Assembly (NCBI RefSeq): GCF_027943255.1
Contig: NC_072895.1
Location: 22,728,001 to 22,792,000 of the forward strand
DNA from: Anastrepha obliqua
Lineage: Eukaryota; Arthropoda; Insecta; Diptera; Tephritidae
Length of the DNA stretch: 64,000 bases
Direction of reading: 5' to 3'
Shown: piece by piece, positions 35,081-46,499 of the stretch
Position numbering within the stretch: position 1 is the stretch's first letter
Layout: each line of letters opens with the position of its first letter
The notes under the pieces: model-generated
The model's database searches: none
What the model was told of the DNA's origin: nothing
Seen by the model: the letters and a program-made list of their open reading frames with translations, nothing else
Position numbers and translations under genes: made by a program

Positions 35081-36480
35081 ATTTGTGTTTGTTCTCTCGA
35101 AAACCAAAAACAAAATGTGTGGAGCCAATATTTTTAAACGTTTTTTAACACCTGAAGAAGCAAATGAAGCCTTTAAACAGCTCCTTTTGGAGGTGGCTCT
35201 GAGGAGAAAAAGTGCTTTGAAAATTGGCTCAAGTGAATGCAGAAGTATTTTGGCTTCCAAGAAGAATATTTTGAGAAATAATCAATCCTTTATTTCATTA
35301 TTATTTTATTGAGCGCAAAATGTAAAAGTCAATCCTCGCAATAAAGAGTAAGTTTTAAGTGGCTGGTAGTCAGAGGTCCGAAAAATGATGATTTGCAATA
35401 TTTTTTTTTGCTAGTCAATTGCTTTATTTTACAAAAATAAAAACATAGCAATAATACATAATGTTTCGACTTGACTTTAGCAAAATTAAAAAAAAAATAA
35501 TAATAATAATTGAACAATTTTTTGAACGTGAATTTAAGTATTTCTTATATTATAGATCGTCAACCGTGATGACTATTATTTGCGTTCGAGCGCTGGGAGA
35601 GGTATTGTTATGTTGTATTCAAATTTTGGACACTATATTTTTCGAATTGGCGTACACGATAACTCGAAAAGTTATTGACCGATCTGCCTGAAATTTCGCA
35701 CACATCTTTTTTATGATATTACTTTCTATGTGAATTTAGAGTTTCGAAAATTTTTCGAAAAAATAATTTTTTCGAAGCAAAAATAATAGGAAAATTCGCC
35801 CTAAAATTCATTTTGTTCTTAAGCACTTTATTCCGCGAATTTTTTTTTTCATTTGTTTTTAATTCATATAGAAGTTATCACATTTGTAAACAGAAAAAAT
35901 TTTGGTTTTTTGTATTCAGTTCACTGACGCCGATGCTACAATTCCTGGATGAATTGAGTGTACATCCGCCATTTTAAATGATTAAAAAATAAAAAAAAAG
36001 TTTTATATTATTTTAATGTATAAACAAACTGTATGCCAATTTTGAAAAAAACATATTGACTTCTTCATTTGAAATAATTTTAATGAAAATCAGGAAGAAT
36101 ATGGCCGTTTACAGGCATCTGTTCCGTTAAAGTTTTGCTATCGAGCGCCCGAGTGCCCTTTGTGAATTGTTGAATGTGTCGAAAAGTATTTGTCAGATTC
36201 ACTTCAATGTTTTTCATTTTCACACAATATTTTTGAGATATTATACTTTAAGAAAAAACAAAGAAAATCCAATTTTTTGAAAATTCTGAGTACCTCTAAC
36301 CCCTTAAAATTCTCGTTGATTTTTCACAAGTTTTTCCTTGGCGTTATTGTCAATTTTTTCCCATTTAAAAAAGTGAAGCATCGTGCATTGAAAATTGTTG
36401 TTAGACAAAATGCGCAAAATCATAAGAGAAAACTAAATAAAAAACAAAAACAATCGAGAAAAATTATCAGCCACTTTTGA
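35081..36480. other. AT-rich stretch, possible decayed non-autonomous elements
   Basis: No gene is seen. Phrases such as TTTTCACACAATATT (about 36217) recur in the TTAA element at 26563-27281 (TTTCACACAATATT, about 27156), hinting at a related, older insertion without recognisable ends. Confidence 0.35.
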
Positions 36481-38125
36481 CCTGCATTTTATTTTACTAA
36501 GATTTTAAGCGCCGTAAAGCTGCGTACTTTTCCTTTTTAACTCTAGTGAAAATATTTGAAATTTTTATGAAATTTTTTCAAGTTTTAGAAATTTGGTTCA
36601 TAGTTTAAAACTCGATGTAATGTAGGCTTTGTCATTTCTTTATTCTATTATATAAACTCAGTTTTTATCCAGAAAATAATGAAATTAATTGAAAAAAAAA
36701 AAAAATAGATTGTCTAAAAATATGTGGTGTTTTTGTTGCATACGGAAAGAGCTATAAAAAACACTCTTTTCGTGTTATCATCATTTCTTAAAATAACCTT
36801 TCGCCACTAGAAACTTCTAGCATCTCCTCGTAGATTGCACCACTTCGCCTCAACATTTCATCGAAGTAGTTGCCCAGTAAATCGCATTCATTGATACGAG
36901 TGCAACATCCGCAAGTAAGTAAGTAAGTACTTTCACGTACTTAGCGCCCCTATCATTGCAAAAATGTTTATTTCCAATGTCCACTATCCGAGCGCTTGTT
37001 AAGAATGTAAAATTGAATAGTCGATAGTCGACAGCATCCGCCGCACACACCGCAAACGGTGATACGTTTACTAGACTCGCAACTCGGTCGCAGTTAAAAC
37101 CACAGAAGGTCAAGTGGGACTATTTTATGATGGCGCCAATACTGACAAGAGCCATAAAATGCTTCGAAGTACAATAAAATCCGCACAACTCAACTCCATC
37201 GCAAACTACACTAGAAGATGTGGTAATGAGACGCATGTCACTGACGGGTACAATAGCAGGCACTGAGCCGTGCAGCAACTGTCATCGCCATCGCCATTAC
37301 CGGTGCCGCTGATACTTCAAGTGATGAACCGTCATCAACCTATGATCCGCCAACGAAGACGCAAGGAATGAAGGAATGGCAGATATTGCAGCGCATGCAC
37401 GTGACAGCATGCCGAAAATGGCGTGAGAGTGCAATGGCGGAGGTTGGCTGAGCAGCAACGCGCACATTTAATGGTTTTGCAATAAAAATGAAGTATTGAC
37501 AAGAAGATAGCTGGCACTTTCAATGCATGTACGTAGAGGATAGCGTGCACGTTTGACGGATTTTTGCAGGAAAAGAGTTGAAAAAATAAGCAAAGTTCTC
37601 GTTAATGTGGAGAAATAGCTTTTGTTGAAATGGTTAAATATAAAAGAAGGTTATGAATGCGCCAACTACTCAGTTCGTTGTTTCTTGTGAAAATTTTTGT
37701 ATTTATATATTGTTGTTGTTGTGGTGTTAACGCTTTAGTTAAATTTAGCGTATACTGAAACCAAACTTGCTTGGAATCAATAAATGTGCAGAAGTTCTCG
37801 GAATTTTCGGTTCAAGTAATCGTTGATACTTACTTCACTTCCTTTAAAATAATCTCCCTGCTGGCCAATACATATAAATATGCCAAAGTTTTTTCCCGTA
37901 TTCAAACATCACAGACTACATCTTGACAGGCTCGTATTTAGTTTCTTCTGCAAATTCTCTCTTATCACCACAACCCTCTCAAATGGTTTCCGCTAAGTGG
38001 CAGCTTGAATGCTGAGAAGAAGAAAAAGTCATATGGAGCCATGTCAGGTGCGTAACAGAAACTATTTTTGATATTAGCCAGTAAATTGCCAAGATGTTGG
38101 GAATTGTTGCTCAATAAACGACATT
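36481..38125. other. Spacer, nothing recognised
   Basis: Contains an (AAGT)n tract at 36913-36929. The block 36820-37560 is less AT-rich than its surroundings but has no coding signature. Confidence 0.45.
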
Positions 38126-38525
38126 CACCGGGAGGCCGTTACCACCTTTATGAACTCCCGTCCTGTGAATGCCGTAATCGGAGTCCAACCACCACCTATC
38201 GCAGATGAAAAGCTCCAGCTTCCCCGTGAGACTCGTGTAACACTGGCACAATTACGTTCTGGATACTGTAGCAGGTTAAACTCCTACATATCCAGAATCG
38301 ACCTTGACATACCAAACACATTCCGGCATGTGAAGGTACCCCGCACGACACTAACCACCTCTTCACATTCCCCCTCAAACCGACTCATCTAACCCCCCTC
38401 TCCCTCTGGACCCAACCTGTCGAAACAGCATGCTTCCTGGGCCTACCCTTAGATGAGCTAGACGAAGACGACCGATGATATGCTTACACAGACAGGGCTA
38501 CCTATGCTGTTAAAACAACAACAAC
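38126..38525 (+). mobile_element. LINE 3' end with (CAA)n tail
   Basis: Translation across small shifts gives MNSRPVNAVIGVQPPPIADE, TLAQLRSGYCSRLNSYISRI, then the zinc-knuckle region in shifted frames (HLFTFPLKPTHLT-like) and LWTQPVETACFLGLPLDELD with a stop. The tail is AAAACAACAACAACAAC at 38512-38528. It is a 5'-truncated polymerase C-terminus of an I/LOA-type LINE. Confidence 0.8.
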
Positions 38526-38589
38526 AACATGATCATGACTTCATTGGGGAATTTTTTTACCTTTGATTCAACTGAGAAATGTCACTCAC

Positions 38590-39350
38590 TTGATTGTTAG
38601 TTCGTTTCAATGCCATGCTCAGAGATCTTCGGTGAAATTTTGGTCCAAAGAAAGTAAAGGGTTTTCCAATAAGAGGTGTTATTTTGATAAAAGATTAATG
38701 GTTTCGTTGGTTGTGTGGCACGTAGCATCGTCTTGTTGAAAATAAACGTTGTCCAGATCAATACCATCCAATTCCAGCCATAAAAAATCGTTAATCATCT
38801 CTCGATAGCGCCACCCATTCACTGTAATTGTTGCTCCAGCTTCATTTTCGAAAAAGTAAGGTCCAATGACTCCGCAGGATCATAAAGCGCACCTAACAGT
38901 CACACGTTGACGATAGAGGGGCTTTTAAACAATAACTCTTCGATTTTCTTAGCCCCAGATCCGACATTTTGCTTGTTGACGAAGCCACCGAGGTGGAAAT
39001 GGGCCTCATCACTCAAGATGATTTTTCGATGGAATTCCGGATCATTTTCATGCATTTCAACGACACAATCAGCAAGGACACGGCGTTGTTGATGATCGGC
39101 CGGCTTCAGTTCTTGTGTTAACTGAACTTTGTAAGCCTTAAGACTCAAATATTTATGCACAATACAGTGTAATGACGTTTGTCGAATGCCTAATTCCAAA
39201 GAACGACGAGGAATGGACAAATCTGGGTTTTCTAGAACACTTTCGGCTACAACAGCAATATTTTCGGTTGTTCTTGAGCGACGTGCACGGGTTTTATTCT
39301 TCACATCACTAACTTGTCCCAACAGCTCGACATCGTGCATACCGCTTTCT
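38590..39350 (-). pseudogene. Tc1/mariner-like transposase relic
   Basis: The minus strand holds an open 146-residue segment from 39340 to 38900: RSRTTENIAVVAESVLENPD, LSIPRRSLELGIRQTSLHCI, YKVQLTQELKPADHQQRRVL and IILSDEAHFHLGGFVNKQN, where SDEAHF carries the first catalytic Asp of the DDE/D domain. Downstream in other frames, GWRYREMINDF-like sequence, then DLDNVYFQQDDATCHTT-like sequence (second Asp; 38780-38700). It is the same family as 7597-7975 but less deleted. Stops and frameshifts disable it. Confidence 0.85.
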
Positions 39351-39950
39351 ACCGTACGAGGGAGTCACCAATATCGGCTGCTTTCGTTCTTATGCTTTTT
39401 TTTTTGAATTTTTAGATTTTTTAATCAGTCAAAAGTAGGGAGATGATCGACCGAAAGCAAATAAGCAAAAAAAACGTGCCGCCTTCTGTAAGCTTTTGCG
39501 TCATTCGATACTTGCGTTTTCGATATTATCGAGTTCCTTCAGTCGAGCCCTAATACTTGCAATGGTTTCGTTTCGTTGGTACCTTAAAATTTTAGACAAA
39601 TGCGTTGCTCAACTAAATTCCACATAGCGAAGTTCGCAGAGCACATAAAAGTACTGCTCGTCTAGGCACAGAATATTTGACAGATTATTCTTAAAACCGA
39701 CTTAGAAACAACTAGCGGAGGTGGTAACTTAAGAAGAAGTAATTCTCGTTTGAATGAGAAGTTCGGGGTACTTTTTGAAAAAAAAAAATATATGTTTTAA
39801 GGTTCTCGCAAAAGACTCTAAGACTCTGAAAACTGATCCTAAATTTTTCTTTCACCATTTTAAGTGAAATGGCTAGCCAACTACCAGAAGAGATTCATAT
39901 TCACAAAGGTTATAATGCAACAGTTGCGACCAAAAATATTTGCGCCGTTT
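39351..39950. other. Spacer, nothing recognised
   Basis: Probably includes the N-terminal or 5' part of the adjoining relic (39351-39560) but without clear motifs. Confidence 0.35.
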
Positions 39951-39959
39951 ACCCAAGTG

Positions 39960-40960
39960 CCTTTTCTATTCAACTCTATTCACTCACGTCTGGGTGCACC
40001 ATTTTTGTAGCCGGCTTTCATGCTATAGGTTCGTCTTTTTGTGTCTCTATCTGTGCGGCTTCGCTTTGTTGCACTGTGTCGATGTCAATCTTTCTCGATG
40101 TATTTCTTTACCGCAATCCAGCTGTCCTCGCGTTCAAGCATTTTGCTGATTAGGTTGCTCGGTGCGATGTCGCCAATCTGCTCCCTCAAAGCATTTCTTT
40201 CCGCGAGCCATCTGTTACAACTAAAAAACGTGTATTCGGCGTCATCGCTCAGCGCTTCGCAATATATGAAATTGGAATCCGTTACCCAGCCCATGCGGTA
40301 TAGGTATCTCCGGAAGTTTCGTTGCCCGAGAGGAACTGAGTTAAGAAATAGTTCACTTATCTGGTTCAGTGTCCCATCGGCTTTGCCGCCACAGCATCGT
40401 TTGGCATCTCCTTTCTGAGAAGCTAGTGATGACGTGTTTCTTATTGGAGTCCCACGCATCCATTCGTTCCTGGACCATGAGGTCGACGGGTCTCTGCCCG
40501 CTGATCACGAAAATTGCTGCGACTGAGAAAGTGAGGTAGGCTGAGGCAACTCTGAATGGCGCTCTTCGTTGCACAGCCTCTAGGGCTTTGTGCTTGACTT
40601 TGCATTTTAGCTCAATTCCCTATACTTCGCTGCCGTACAGGAAAATTGAGCTTGTGGCCGCCATATTTAGCGTTCTTTTGTTCTGTGTTGTCCCACCGAT
40701 GTGTGTCATTAATCTACTTAGCATAGCCGTGACCTTTGCTACTTTGGTAGTCGCATGCCGTATCTGGGGCCAGAAAGTAAGCCTGCATTCAAATTAAATA
40801 CCTAAGTATTTCACTACTTTTTGGCTCACTAAGGACGTGTCGCCTATTTGCATGCTGATCTCGAGTAGTATGTGACCTCGTGTCATAAGGATAACTTCGA
40901 GTTTTATGTTTGGCGAGTTCTCGGCCGTGGTTCTCAATCCTTCAGATGTTTATAAACGCC
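39960..40960 (-). pseudogene. R1-like LINE 3' half, degenerate
   Basis: The minus strand reads from about 40900: RT thumb remnants, then QRRAPFRVASAYLTFSVAAI and FVISGQRPVDLMVQERMDAW (40570-40450), WVTDSNFIYCEALSDDAEYT (zinc knuckle, first Cys lost), FFSCNRWLAERNALREQIGD and MLEREDSWIAVKKYIEK. The RVASAYRT/VSAAAI and AEHTFF-type wording is characteristic of R1-clade polymerases. Genomic context is intronic, not ribosomal DNA, so it is a dispersed R1-like lineage. Confidence 0.8.
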
Positions 40961-41240
40961 AAAGGTCGCTTTCTAAGTTGAGGTCCAGTAATTTCGATCT
41001 TTCCGACTCACATCGATCAGGAAGATCAACAACTTTAGACAATGACGTAGTGAAAGCGGAAGTAGTAGCAAATCAGTGTTAGGCAATCGACTAACCTTGA
41101 TCGACTATCCAAGAACATTTGCAACAAATTGGTAAAATAAAAAGAGCAGTTCTTTGGGTTCCGCATAATCTGTCTGAAGAAATAAGACACAGCTAACCGA
41201 TTCACGATATGCAACTTATTGGTTCAACGGTGTAATAAAA
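40961..41240 (+). pseudogene. mariner transposase N-terminal fragment
   Basis: SSNFDLSDSHRSGRSTTLDN, DVVKAEVVANQ, STIQEHLQQIGKIKRAVLWV and PHNLSEEI form the helix-turn-helix linker region and the WVPH block of a mariner transposase. There is no catalytic domain; stops are present. Confidence 0.75.
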
Positions 41241-41275
41241 AGCAAAAAGTAATAAATAATTGGCTGGTACATTAC

Positions 41276-41405
41276 TGTTAGGTGCTTGACCGTGCTCCTC
41301 CTCCTATTTGTGGTGTGTTTCGATGTTGAGTTTTAAGCCAACTCCGGCGGTAAATGGGGTTTTTATGAGGTTAAAAAGTATTTTTTTGGTTTTTATGGCT
41401 GAATA
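41276..41405 (-). mobile_element. SINE 3' half, degenerate
   Basis: The minus strand gives GTGTATTCAGCCATAAAAAC, CGGAGTTGGCTTAAAACTCA, CACACCACAAATAGGAGGAG and CAAGCACCTAACAG. It ends exactly where the inverted duplication begins. Confidence 0.75.
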
Positions 41406-41923
41406 CACACTCTCAAGTCGATGGACGGTTATGAGGCTTGTAAATTTTTTTCCTTTCATGTAACAATTGCTCGAAGGGCTTACCAGCCAAATTCCTCAGT
41501 TTGGATGCAGCAAATAATTGTTACTACGTTGCTGGGGTTGCTATAGTGGCCCTTATAGCCGAATAGTTTGGTGCGTAACTACCCTCCGGAAGTGCACACG
41601 TTCGAGTCTCCGGACAAGATAGAAAAAGTGTTTTCTCTTCTTTATTGGGTGTTTGGCCGAGCTCTTTCTTCTATTTGTGGCGTGCGTGTTGATGTTGGTC
41701 CACAAATGGAGGGATCTGTAGTTTTAAGCTGACTCTGAATGGCGGATATTTTTTATAAGGGGCTTTTCATGACAGAAACATACTCGAAAATTCGCCATTG
41801 CCTAGTAAGGGGGCGACAGTTTTTAGGAACAACTTTTGCTATGATTTTGCTGTTTCATGCACGGCGACTCAAACCTGCGTACTTTGAAAAGATAGTCACA
41901 CACCAACCCATTCAGTTACGGAG
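41406..41923 (+). repeat. Left arm of a ~500 bp inverted duplication
   Basis: From CACACTCTCAAGTCGATGGA to the inverted SINE head near 41923, the arm is matched in reverse complement by 45065-45552. It contains a 130 bp unique segment (AACAATTGCTCGAAGGGCTT ... GCTATAGTG), a plus-strand SINE head (41548-41632: TATAGCCGAATAGTTTGGTG, GTTCGAGTCTCCGGACAAG), then a minus-strand almost full SINE (41647-41923). Confidence 0.85.
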
Positions 41924-42079
41924 ACCACCTCAAAGGTGACCTTGATTGCTTGAACACTGCAGATAAAAAAAGGGGGTTTCTTTATGCTAATAAAAAAACG
42001 CATAAGTCAGTGGCTTTCTCCGAATGAATCGCCACGAAGAACTGTTAAGCCATCCGGTTTACATCCGAAAAAGGCGCTT

Positions 42080-42183
42080 TGGTGTATTTTGTGGCACAAA
42101 ATCAAGATGTACGTTACAAATAAGAGGAGGAGCTCGGTTAAACACCTAACAGATGTGTACGAGCAAATTATTTATTTATTATT
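42080..42183 (+). mobile_element. SINE 3' end fragment
   Basis: AATCAAGATGTACGTTACAA, AAGAGGAGGAGCTCGGTTAA, ACACCTAACAGATGTGTACG and (TTTA)n tail at 42168-42180. Confidence 0.75.
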
Positions 42184-43399
42184 TTTTTTTTTTGACATAT
42201 TTTTAATTATTTTTATGCAGATCTTTCAGTTTAAACTCTTTTTTCATCTGTGATTATTTTTTGGAAAAAAATTTAAAGAAATTAGTTTTTTTCCTATATT
42301 TTAAAATTCGTTCTGCTCACTTTAATCTTAGTATTTTTCCAAAATATTTTGTCAAACGCCTTAAAATATAATAAATTTTATAGTTCCAATAGAAAATAGT
42401 GCCGATTTTTGTTTTTGTGTCGAGCAGGACTCACCTTAATGTGGTCATATCGAAATATTGCATGTTATTAATACAAAATAAAATGCAAAATATGTTATAT
42501 TAAAAGTATGTGGCAACACAGGCCGCATTCAATTAATACTAATAATTGCGATATTTAATTAAATCCTTTAATAACTTTAATGAATTCCCCAGAAATGTGT
42601 GCCGCTCAGGTATAAAAGCTATTATACCAACACACAAATACAAATAAAAAAAATGCAACCATTTATATATATTTATCGTAGCAAAATTTAATTCTTTGCA
42701 GTGAAAATAAACCGATAGCATCATTTGATTGCCTATCCTTAGGCGTACGGGCAAAACAAATTATGATAATGCTATTAGCTGTTGTTTGGTCAACGATTGC
42801 CTTCATTGTTAAGACGCCAAAGAAAATAAATATGAAAATAATATGAAAAAAATCTGAAAAATTCAATCGCAGCCCCACAATTTTGGCCAGAGGCCGCACT
42901 AAATTAAATTGTCTCGCCGCATCGATTTCAAAGAGCCCAGCATCGTTCAGCAGACAATGACGGACAGATAGCGGCTGGACAGACTATATGGCCAACAGCC
43001 GGCTGTGCAATATGTGCACCTACCTCGCTGGGAAGTGGGCAGGCATGGCGCTCCACTTTCGCACAATTAAATTCCTTATTCGATCAGCGCGTGGCAGAGC
43101 CCGGATTTGGTGTACGCATTCGTAAGATATTTTCTTTCACTCAAAAGAATTTATCGGCTGTTAGTCACAATGGCTTGCCAGAACGGGCAAATTGTTACAT
43201 GTGCTGCTTACCAATTGCGAAAAGGTAAAGAAGTACAGGGTGGTTGATAAATTTCGCTTAAGTTTTTTTTTTGGTATATTAATTTTTAGATTTTAAATTT
43301 AACCTCATATTTTTATTCTATTTTACTTGACAAAAGAACTAAATTTTAATTAATTTTATTAGTGGCTTGAGAAATTAGTAAAATTTAAAGAATAATCTC
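42184..43399. other. AT-rich and unique-looking sequence
   Basis: A single unit-like stretch (CAAACGCC ... AAAATAGTGCC ... TGTGGCAACACAGG, 42354-42520) resembles the tandem unit at 52770-54350. Bases 42850-43130 are richer in G+C with no coding frame and could be host non-coding DNA. Confidence 0.4.
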
Positions 43400-43720
43400 G
43401 GGTATGGGCATAAGTTTCCGCCCTCGTAAAAGAGGTGTCGCTACTGCTACTATTTTTGGGTTCGCTCTAGTAATGTACTGGTGTTTTGAAGGTGTATATG
43501 TGGGGTCTCGACTAGTTGACATTCGTTTGAAGCGTAGATATCCTTTTTTATCTGACGTCAAAAATGTCTACGTTCGTCCCGAAAAAATAACATTTGCAGG
43601 AATTGAATTGGGAAATCTTGCCTACCCGCCGTATTTCCCAGACATTGCACCTTCGGATTACCTTCTGTTCCCATCAATGAATTTAGCGCTTATTGGAGAG
43701 AGGTTCATTTTTTAAATTTT
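43400..43720 (+). pseudogene. mariner transposase C-terminal fragment
   Basis: An open frame ends with GIELGNLAYPPYFPDIAPSD, YLLFPSMNLALIGERF. PPYxPDIAPSDYxLF is the block holding the third catalytic Asp (DD34D) of mariner transposases, here SD preserved. The N-terminal part of the frame is unlike mariner, so it is a 5'-truncated relic. Confidence 0.8.
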
Positions 43721-43876
43721 GTGTTTGCAATAACGCAAATAGAAGAAACCGGTCAGGCTTGGAGGCCGGGTAAGCTAGCGAACTGAGAATTGTCGCGAAA
43801 TTATTTCAAAACTTTTGTTATATCGCTGGCATACGTCAGACTTCGTTGTGTGTGAACTAGCCAATTTTTAATTTTA

Positions 43877-45039
43877 TCTATACTAATATTATAAAGAGGA
43901 AACTTTGTTTGTTTGTTTGTTTGTAATGAATAGGCTCAAAAACTACTGGACCGATTTTAAAAATTCTTTCACCATTCAAAAGCTACATCATCCACGAGTA
44001 ACATGGATTATATTTTATTTTGGAAATAGGGCTCGAGATATAGGTCAAAACGTGGATCCGGGTAACCTTCGGACGTGTATGTACAATATGGGTATCAAAT
44101 GGAAGCTGTTGGTGAATGCTTTAGTTCAGAGTGTTTCCATCCGCTCCGTGACTGGGGTCTCGAGATATAGGTCAAAACGTGGACTCGGGTAACCTTTAGT
44201 TGTGTATGTACAATATGGGTATCAAATGAAAGCTGTTGATAAGTGCTTTAATACGGGGTAATTTCCATACCTATTGATGACTAGGGTCTCGAAATATATG
44301 CCAAAACGTGGACCCGCCGTGTCTTTGCACCGAATTAAACCAAACTTACGCACATTGTTAAGTAGGTATTGAAAATGGGGTTCGTAAAGTTTGGTTGTAA
44401 TTCGGAGCAGTGGCAACGGGTACAGCGTTCTTTTGAACCAGCCATAATCTCGCTTACTTTTTTAACGCTTGGGGCGGAACTGAACTGTCAAATTGACAGT
44501 GTGAGTTACAATGTGTCAATATTTCTTTCTGATTTGGATGCCATAAGGAAAAAACGTAAGTGCAACATGTAAAAATTGTTTGTGAATTTTTTTGGAGTGG
44601 ATTTTTGAACAGTGAATAATTTCTTACGAAATTTGAGAATTTAATGTGAAATCCGAATGAAATTATGTGTTCGTGGAAAAAAAAATTTTTTTCGTTTTTT
44701 TGTTTTTTTGAAAAATATAAATGGATAATGGTTAAAAAAGCTCCAATGCTTAATAAAACATATAAATTGAAACGAAAAAGTCATGGATGATGAGGAAAAA
44801 ATACGATTGTTTATTCATATGCGTTGATTTGAAATTTAAAAACAATCTTCTTTTTCCCTGATTCTCAATTTATATTTTATATTTACTCAAAAACAAATAG
44901 AAAAACAAAAAATATTGTTTATGCCAAAGCGCTTGAATAAAGAATAAAGAAATAAATAATATGAAAATCATATATTTTCTGTTCTAAACCATATCTATTC
45001 TATTTTAGTGTGCCCAGCGAAGGGGGCCGGGTTTGCTAG
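43877..45039 (+). mobile_element. Non-autonomous Helitron with internal minisatellite
   Basis: The 5' end TCTATACTAATATTATAAAG and the 3' end GGGGGCCGGGTTTGCTAG|T (CTAG at 45036-45039, a CTRR terminus after a GC-rich near-palindrome) are the ends typical of insect Helitrons. A (GTTT)n tract follows the 5' end. Two and a half copies of a roughly 135 bp direct repeat lie at 44030-44320 (CTCGAGATATAGGTCAAAAC, GTGTATGTACAATATGGGTA, AAGCTGTTG). There is no Rep/helicase gene. Confidence 0.8.
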
Positions 45040-45064
45040 TTTATTTATATATTTATTCTAGCGC

Positions 45065-45552
45065 CAGCCGTAGCCGAATGGGGACTACGTAGATTCGAGT
45101 CTCCGTGCATAAAATAGGAAATTATAGAAAAAGTTGTTTTCTAATAGCAGTCGCCCCTCAGGAGACAATGGCAAGTCTCTGAGCGTATTTCTGCCATGAA
45201 AAAATATCCGCCATTCGAAGTCGATTTAAAGCTATAGGTCTCTCCATTTGTGGACCAAAATAAACACGCTCGCCACAAATAGGAGAAAGAGCTGGGCCAA
45301 ACCCCCAATAAAGAAGAGAAAAAACTTTTTCTATATTATTTTGCCTGGAGATACGAACCTGTGCACTTCCGGAGGGTAGTTACGCACCAAACTATTCGGC
45401 TATAAGGGTCACTATAGCAACACCAGCAACGTAGTAACAATTATTTGCTGCATCCAAAAAGAAGAATTTTGCTGGTAAGCCCTTCGAGCAATTGTCACAT
45501 GAAAGGAAAAGAGTTTACAAGCCTCATAACTGTCCATCGACTTGAGAGTGTG
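45065..45552 (-). repeat. Right arm of the ~500 bp inverted duplication
   Basis: Reverse complement of 41406-41923: a plus-strand SINE (45068-45310), then an inverted SINE head (45340-45418: GAACCTGTGCACTTCCGGAG, GTTACGCACCAAACTATTCG), then the unique segment (CACTATAGCAACACCAGCAA to CTTGAGAGTGTG). Differences include a small deletion in the SINE head near 45088 and scattered substitutions, so the two arms are diverged. Confidence 0.85.
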
Positions 45553-46499
45553 CCGTCAAAAGTGACGCGAAACTCGCTTTGGTTCCACTGTATGATAGCT
45601 GCGCGCAACCCACAAATGCGTGTATTCATCTCCACAATTATCCATTTTTATTAAATCTAAAAGCAATTTGGAAATTTAACTATAAAACTTTAACGAACTG
45701 CTCATTCAGAAAAAGAGTTATTAAGTTTTTTGTTAGCGCGTTTCGACAGCCACCCTTTAACACAAAAAAAAAAGACATAATTAAAAAAAAAAAAACAAAA
45801 AAAAAAATATTAGTGATAATAAAAGTAGCTTACAGCATTAATTTTTTGTGTACAAATTCTTAGAATTTACAAAAAGAAACAAAGAAAATAATATTTCAGA
45901 AATCGATATTGAAGTCTGATGAGCTGAGTCCCATATAAAGAAGAGGAAAACTCAACATGCTTATGAAAATGATATTCAGCTTTATTTATAAAAAAACTTT
46001 TACTCAAATAGGCTGCTTATGCTCTAGTTTCAATAGCGACTTATCATCTATAATATCTTGGGCTTCAAAAACCGGTCTATGTTAAAAAATTAAGTATCAT
46101 AAGAAACTTTGCGCTCATCTCCCTGGCGATCGATCAATGTACGCCCTCACTTAGTCCAAGCGCGACACCTTCAACTCACATTCTATCAAGGCAAGAGTGG
46201 GCTGGGTGGACCTGGGCCTGAAGCTGCACACGAGCCACTGGGCTCGATAATGTAGCGCTCATGACTGGTTAGGGGGTGCATGACTACACATTCGAGCGTG
46301 CCCGAAATTCTTTGATTCTTGTTCTCTGTGTATTTGTGCACAGTGACATTGCAGGAAACTGCGTAGTGAATTAGCTGGCTAAAGAGGGGGCACATGAGTT
46401 GGTTCTTTTGCGAAATGAAAGATGGAATGGAATCATTTTGACTAACTGTGGTTTGTTTCTAGAAAGATGGGCTTCGTGTCAGCTCAGCGAGCATTGAGA
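45553..46499. other. Spacer, nothing recognised
   Basis: A-rich runs at 45764-45810. Bases 46160-46400 are less AT-rich but without an interpretable frame. Confidence 0.45.

Noticed and set aside
36190..36480. Plus-strand 96-codon open frame
   Set aside because: AT-rich, Lys/Phe-biased, no motif; part of a probable decayed non-autonomous element.
46186..46395. Minus-strand frame in a GC-richer segment
   Set aside because: No recognisable domain, no splice sites in the right places.
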